Of a stretch of 42,774 bases of DNA, positions 37,363-42,774 are shown piece by piece; the stretch's first letter is position 1, and every line of letters starts with the position of its first letter. Source of the stretch: Cylindrotheca closterium (taxonomy: Eukaryota; Bacillariophyta; Bacillariophyceae; Bacillariales; Bacillariaceae). The translations under genes were made by a program, and so were the position numbers. The notes beneath the pieces were generated by a model, which saw nothing but the letters and a program-made list of their open reading frames with translations, ran no database searches and had not been told where the DNA came from. The stretch covers positions 1-42,774 of the forward strand of contig CAKOGP040000791.1 in the NCBI GenBank assembly GCA_933822405.4. The letters are read 5' to 3'.

Positions 37363-40300
37363 AAAGGGTTGGATTTCTTGCGCGATTCTTTACCGATGAG
37401 CCTCCTGCAGTCGATCAGCTGTCAAGAGCAAAGCGAGCTCGTTCACAATTCCTTCTGCCGTGATTGTGGTGGGCATGTACATCAGATTACCCATTGAATA
37501 AGAATAGTCCCCAATCCTACGTTGAGGAGGACACCTTCGGGTCCCTCTTGGCTTTTCACCACCAAGGCCACCAAAACAGAGTTGGGGTATCATGCCTATA
37601 GAACAAGTCATAAATGAATTGATTGAATTCAATGCTGCATTTTGACCATCAATTGAAGCTTACCGTATTTTGCTGTAGTGAATAACCCATCCAAAAATCC
37701 AGTTATGGTTCCAGCATTCAGCTCTCTTGATTCTGGTGAAAACAAGGTAGACCCAGAAAGCTTCCCTGGAACAAAGTCAGCTGGAAAGAATGAAAACACA
37801 TCTGGAGGCTCGTAGACCCCTTCACCGATTTGATTTTCGAGATTGGTGAGTATAAGCCAGAGAGTTGGGCTCTTGTGATCATAGTTCATGGCACGAAGGA
37901 ATGAAAGTGCCTTTAGAAGTGGTTCCTGTAGTTGGCCATGAGTTGGATCCGAATTGAGCGAAGCGCTCGTTGATTCAGGATCCAGCATTATTGCAGCAAT
38001 ATCGCCTGCATGTCACTGTACTCGCCACTTCCAAAAGAGCCAAAGGTACCTCTTTGGTAGGCTTCTGCAACAACCAAGACAAGGCGTGGTGAAGGATTCG
38101 AGAAACCAAATCGTCAAAGCATCATGGTTGCAAGGAAGGGCGGATGGCTTGGGTGATGCAAGTAATGCTCAATGGCCGCATCCATCTCAGCATAAGCATC
38201 CCACAATGTTGGCTTGACAAAGTTCGAGAAACTGACTGGATTTTGAAAGAGGTACACATCCCCAACGCTGACTGCTGACACCATGTTCTTCCGATACAAT
38301 ATCTGTTTGGATGAGTCCACAAGCGCAAAAATATTATCCTCATCAAAGTTGTCACAACTAGTGGACAAAGTCGTATAGACTTGAACTCTTGCCAACCTTC
38401 CATTGCAATTGCCACGGCTGACGTAAGTGGAGACAAGGTCTTGCGGATCTTGGACACCAACAAATAGCTACTCCTAATCGCTACATCAACATCGCTGCTA
38501 AATGCATTCGCTGATTGAAAGCCTACTGATTCTTGTACACTGGTTTTGCAAATGCAGTGTGAACCTGACAGAATACACTGCTCATTAGAGTCATTGCATC
38601 CCATCGAAGCAGAAGGAAATGCATTGTTCTCCCATGGAACCTTGAAGAAATTCTTATTACCCTTGTGCAACCCATTTGGAACAGACTTTTCACCTTGCCG
38701 GTCAGGCTCTGTGTGCCACCAAGAAAAACGATCAAATTAAAAGCGTTGTGTGAGAATGCGAGCGCCGGCAAAACCAATCAGACGAGATGGCAAATGTAAG
38801 TGAGATGGCAAATGTAAGTCCTACCTGGATCGTGAACACTCGCAATATTGCCGTTCTCTGCAACTTTAATATGAATAGAACAACACCCCCTAGACCACCT
38901 GTACATAAGGAATCGGCGCTGTTGTATTCTGTCAATATCCTTGCTGCAGATACCAGAACGCTCAACTAACATGCGGGCCAAATCCACCATACCAATGGAG
39001 TTGCACCGCTGTAGGTTGGTTACAAATTTGACTCGCTCCCCATTGTACTTGCAATTCATTCTTCCAAATGGAACACGAGAACTGTCAATTGAGGCCTTGT
39101 TGCAGCAGTTCTCCGTCGCCACGGGTTGGAGTGGATCTGCGCACATCATGGATATCGCTTCCCCATTTCTTCCTACACCGGCCAACACTCGCTTCGGATC
39201 GTTGAAGAATGCATGGTTTACGCAAATGGGCTCAATGTATTCGTAAAATATAGGGACAGTATCCAACTGAGCCTGTATGGTCCTCAAGGTATCAACCTTC
39301 AATTCTGCTGCATCTTGGAAGAGGCCATATTCCAAGTCTTTTTGCAAGACAACCTTTCCGGGAAACGAGCAACCCACACCCGAGTTGTGCGCAGCACAAA
39401 GTTGCTTGAATAAGGGACTCGTCACATCGAGCCGCAATCTCTGGATTTCCGAATCTGCAGCCCATGACGCTGGGTCTTCTTGTAGCTCAGGTGACGGACG
39501 AGAGCCAAGTAATCTGTACACTGCACGTTTCTTCAAGAGTGTTTTCTCCATGTTAACACAGAGTGGATAACCATCACCAATGAAACCTCCATGAAGATCG
39601 GACTTGGGGAATATATCGTGCCAGCAACTGTCGCATTCCAAAACAATATGAAGACTTGTTGTGAGTAAATGAAGACAGAAAGCAATTGAGATATGGCAGG
39701 CCATTGGGTCAACTCGAGAAAATTCATGTTCATAGTTGCCACGTCGTTCTTGCTGTTTAAAACTAGTCCATACCCCTGCAAATGACAAGATATCTTCAGT
39801 GCCATAAGTAGGAAGCGGTTTGCCATCTTCATCAAGCTGAACGGTTCCGTTCATATTCAACCTATGAAGGCCAATAGAAAATAGTTGCATGATTTCTCTT
39901 GCACAGTTCTCATCTGGATATGCTTCCTCGCCTCGATCCTTCAAGTGCTGAAAACTCTTTGAATTCAGGGATGAAAGCATTTCGCCCAGTTTGGGATGAA
40001 ACGAAACCTCTTTCAGAACGTCGCGGTAGTTCCCAAAGGCATGTCGAACAAAAAATGTCATAGAAACTTAACATTGTCTCCGTGCCCTCTTGACCTGGAT
40101 GGAAGGAGTTGCGGACTGACAACAAGGATCTGGCTCAATGCAAAGGCTACAAGCTGGCGTAGTTGATCTAGACTCGAAAGTGCAATCTGGGTCCAAATTC
40201 CCACCTTCTGATTCCCCACGTGTGCTGCCCCTCTCGAACGATTCGATCAAATATCCAGACCCCAAAGTTGGGTCGTTGGCAACTTCACCAACAGCCCCAT

Positions 40301-40377
40301 TGGATTTGAAGGGGAAATGCCAAATTTTTTCAAGATTCTTTGGAAGTTTGCAATGTTGACGGTATGTCCGAAAGGGA

Positions 40378-40596
40378 GACTGTAGTTCCTAGCTTGCCCA
40401 AGAATTGCGAGTGTCTCATGCTTTGCGAAAGTCGCGCATTACCGTTCTCTTGATGGCTATTGGGTAGCACGATTTTGGCTCATCCTTTTTCAGCCCATCT
40501 TTTAATAGGCTCGACACCACCAGGATGTTGTGCAACAAAATCAGTCATGTCATACACATTCAAATGTCTTCAATTGACATGTTGCCAACAATGACC
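40378..40596 (-). pseudogene. Cytochrome b5-like segment inside the pseudogene
   Basis: Translation with two in-frame TGA codons gives GHCWQHV, then HLNVYDMTDFVAQHPGGVEP, then an interrupted stretch with LPNSH, and ends FLGKLGTTV. In the cytochrome b5 fold HPGG supplies one heme-ligating His and a later His the other; V-x-D-x-T-x-F-x-x-x-HPGG is diagnostic. Here the first heme His is intact, and a His occurs in LPNSH about 35 residues later, as expected. The domain lies between the N-terminal and central parts of DUF1800, so it was an insertion in that protein. Confidence 0.7.
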
Positions 40597-42423
40597 GTCG
40601 CCGTCTCGAATGAGTCCCAAGGATCGCTTATCGTTATCATCCTCGTCACAGAAGAGACCGCGAAAGAACAGTACATCTTCCAACCAAGAGTCCGCGGAAC
40701 TAGATGAACGCTGAAGCAGATTACCGAAGACAGTCTGTGTTCGCAATCCAACAGTTCTATAGTTTGGGTTTTGGCAGATGCTTGCGTCGACCAGCATCCA
40801 ACGGGAAGGATTACGAGGGGGTTCATTGTAATACTGTAGCTGGTTATCGGTATCTCGATATGATTCATCGTTGATGGGCAAGTTGTCCACAGCATAGATC
40901 TGCAATCGGCACCCATTATGAAATAGAAATGAATTGAGGCAACGCCGATCGAAAATTCCAGCAAAAGCGCGACAAAATTTACTTGCATATCGACCGGTAA
41001 TCTCATTTGACACCTTGATGAATTCTTCTGACAATTCAATTTCAATTTCAAGAACCTCGCTCGCTTGGCATGCCGTTTCGGCAGTCGAAAGTACACAATG
41101 ATCTTCGTTCAAGAAGGTTCGCGGAGCATTGGCACAATTGGCTATACAGTTCGTCTCAAGAACCAAGGACCTCCCACCATCTAGGATGGGATTATCCAAA
41201 GTATTCTCTTGTAGGATCACCCGGGGATCATAAAGAAATGCTTCCTGTGAGCTCTCGAGTTGTGCATAAACCGTAGGCGGACCAGTGCCAGTGGAAATAA
41301 TTGAACATGAAGGTACATCGATCGCGGCTGTCAACCAGAATTCATCCCCGCTTTGGAACGATTTCCAGTATATACTTGGATAAGTCTCATCGTCGATTGG
41401 GACCAATGCAGAGTCGGGTATACCAAGGATGTACATAGTCGAGTCACCAGCGGTGTTTGATCCATCGGACATTTCATTCAGAAGCTAGATTCCCGGGTTG
41501 CCATCGCGAAGCTGTAGACATCTTTGTTGCCCTTGTCGCCGAACACGCACCAATGTCCCTTCCTGATAAAAGGTGGACATATCGATGCAAATTTCATAGT
41601 CCGTGTCGAAGCTCATTGCGGTGGCGCTAGCGTCAATCGTAACTCCAAACCCGTCATCAAATTGAACAAGATTCAATGGCGTTAAAATCTTTGTTCTAAA
41701 GACACCGTCTACCTTCAGCACTATCTCTTCGCCCTGTTCACCAAACAGTGATTCCATTCGTAAGGTCTCGCCGGCATCTTGGTTAGTAAAAGCAAATCGT
41801 CTCCACCTGGAATTGATTGTGCATGGATGAGGCCCAGCCGCTGCAATAATTCTTGTGTGCCTATTGGATCGAGGATTGGCATGCCTACGAAAGACCTCGC
41901 GATGGAGTGTTGGAGGCTCATTGAATTGCTGTGCAATCTACTCTTCAAAATTTTCAATGACTGGCTGATCACCCGTTGCACCAAATGTTGCTCGTTCCAA
42001 GAATCGAATGGAATGTGCTCGTGGGTTGTCAGTGTATTGTGTATTCGACGCCAGCCGGTAGATTTCCTCATTCTTCACGGGAGGCAGAAGGATTTTACAG
42101 GCGCTAGCATCACTGGGGCAATCCAAATCTAGCGATGCTGCAAACGGACCTGCAGCAAGTTGCCATTGCCTATCATCAAAGCTTCTGGCGACTGGAATGA
42201 GATATGGATTCTCTTGATCAGTCGAGATAATAGTCAGGGTACAAAGGCCATTTGGAAATGGTTCCAACTGCAGTTCGTAGTGATCTTTTGAATTGGTGCT
42301 CGTGATAATGTCAACGGATATTCGTTCAGCGGAAGCATCAGCGCCTTGGAGACTAGGACATTGCTCCTTTAGCTGAATGACTGTTGTTGCTTCTGACACA
42401 GCGACTAAAGCGAGAAGGCTCAA

Positions 42424-42774
42424 TGAGGTTATTCAGAGCAAATCTTAAATCAGCGCATAGTCAGTTTTCGTGATGTAGTCTCAATATTTATGATGCTTCA
42501 TCTTCGCAGCGCAGTGCATTCGTCATTCGTTCATAAAATGGATATTGAATATATATCGGTAAAAATATATACCGCGCGCTTCGCCGTTTCTGTCTTCTAG
42601 TCCGATCGGTCGACTCGATTCCTGCCTCTCATCGCATCGCATCACATATATCACGGTGCACATCATATCATCTGCTGTATGCCATGCATCATCATGCAGC
42701 ATCATGCATGCCATATTGCTATCGGAATGTACCGTTTATTACATTGTTTCCATTTACATTATAACCAATGAATA
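42424..42774. other. Upstream region of the pseudogene
   Basis: No gene is seen. It carries a CATCATGCAGCATCATGCATGCC simple repeat at about 42688-42712, and TATA-like runs (see next entry). Confidence 0.45.
42545..42572 (-). promoter_or_regulatory. TATA-rich region upstream of the pseudogene
   Basis: Two ATATATA runs lie 120-150 bp before the start of the leftward pseudogene frame and could be its old TATA box. There is no further support. Confidence 0.3.

Larger units (their letters stand above)
35565..42423 (-). pseudogene. Broken DUF1800 - cytochrome b5 - DUF1501 cell-surface protein gene
   Basis: One leftward coding sequence can be followed for about 6.9 kb. It starts with a hydrophobic signal-like segment (SLLALVAVSEA, no ATG found). 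DUF1800 motifs follow: RFLERATFGAT, then LRQLVAFALSQ, YPDENCAREIMQLFSIGLHRLN, GEDILSFAGVW-like sequence, DLVSTYVSRGN, RFGFSNPSPR and LLTADRL. A cytochrome b5-like segment sits inside. DUF1501 (sulfatase-like fold) begins with KVVVYLMLTEGMDSFNLLVP and ends with RGRLIPTLP. The C-terminus is an Asn/Gly/Ser/Asp tract and a GPI-type tail. In-frame stops interrupt conserved sequence at 41938, 41485, 40570, 40480, 38114, 37390 and 37120. Frameshifts occur near 40330-40160, 40070, 38460, 38010 and 36090. Introns remain recognisable (38824 to about 38708, 37663 to about 37595, 36260-36186). Intact relatives are thought to be secreted; their function is unknown. Confidence 0.85.

Noticed and set aside
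35565..42423. Alternative genetic code or stop readthrough
   Set aside because: All three stop types occur, frameshifts are also present, and neighbouring genes such as RAD1-like and HSF use standard stops with no internal ones.

Overview
The window looks like nuclear DNA of a diatom, probably a pennate one. The evidence is short GT-AG introns of 70-120 bp, a heat-shock-factor DNA-binding domain of the kind that is greatly expanded in diatoms, a DUF1800 / cytochrome b5 / DUF1501 surface-protein gene, lysine/serine-rich hypothetical proteins, and much repeat-derived DNA between genes. No rRNA, tRNA, CRISPR array or bacterial operon was recognised. A run of ten N at 19716-19725 is an assembly gap.

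Layout. Positions 151-6438 are a decayed 6.3-kb element with imperfect terminal inverted repeats of 128 and 149 bp. It carries rightward ORFs in its left half and a frameshifted leftward transposase-like gene plus a small zinc-ribbon-like ORF in its right half. Positions 6439-8843 are gene-poor and hold one copy of a 0.78-kb dispersed repeat whose second copy is at 33016-33796. Positions 8844-10466 encode a secreted protein made of 45-residue repeats, with a 405-bp higher-order repeat. Positions 10984-13228 hold a small basic ORF and the remnant of an XPG/FEN-like nuclease gene. Positions 13823-15373 encode a TPR-type SAM methyltransferase with a signal peptide. A gene-poor stretch of 4.6 kb follows, with a probable three-exon 71-residue microprotein gene (16059-16445), a satellite of about eight 176-177-bp units (17438-18807) and a long inverted repeat.

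Positions 20020-30490 are the gene-rich core. They hold a RAD1-like subunit of the 9-1-1 checkpoint clamp with a long acidic tail, an NIPA-type magnesium transporter with one intron, two tandem Lys/Ser-rich paralogues, a heat shock transcription factor, and a membrane-anchored GH16-like protein that has lost its catalytic glutamates. Positions 30912-31591 are a palindrome-rich MITE-like element. Positions 33928-35347 hold two nearly identical 696-bp direct copies.

Positions 35565-42423 are a large leftward pseudogene for a secreted, GPI-anchored DUF1800 - cytochrome b5 - DUF1501 protein. It is broken by at least seven in-frame stops and about five frameshifts. The genes do not form one pathway. 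Apart from the tandem Lys/Ser-rich pair, neighbours appear functionally unrelated, as is usual for a eukaryotic chromosome arm rich in mobile and decaying DNA. All names rest on reading motifs by eye; no database search was run.
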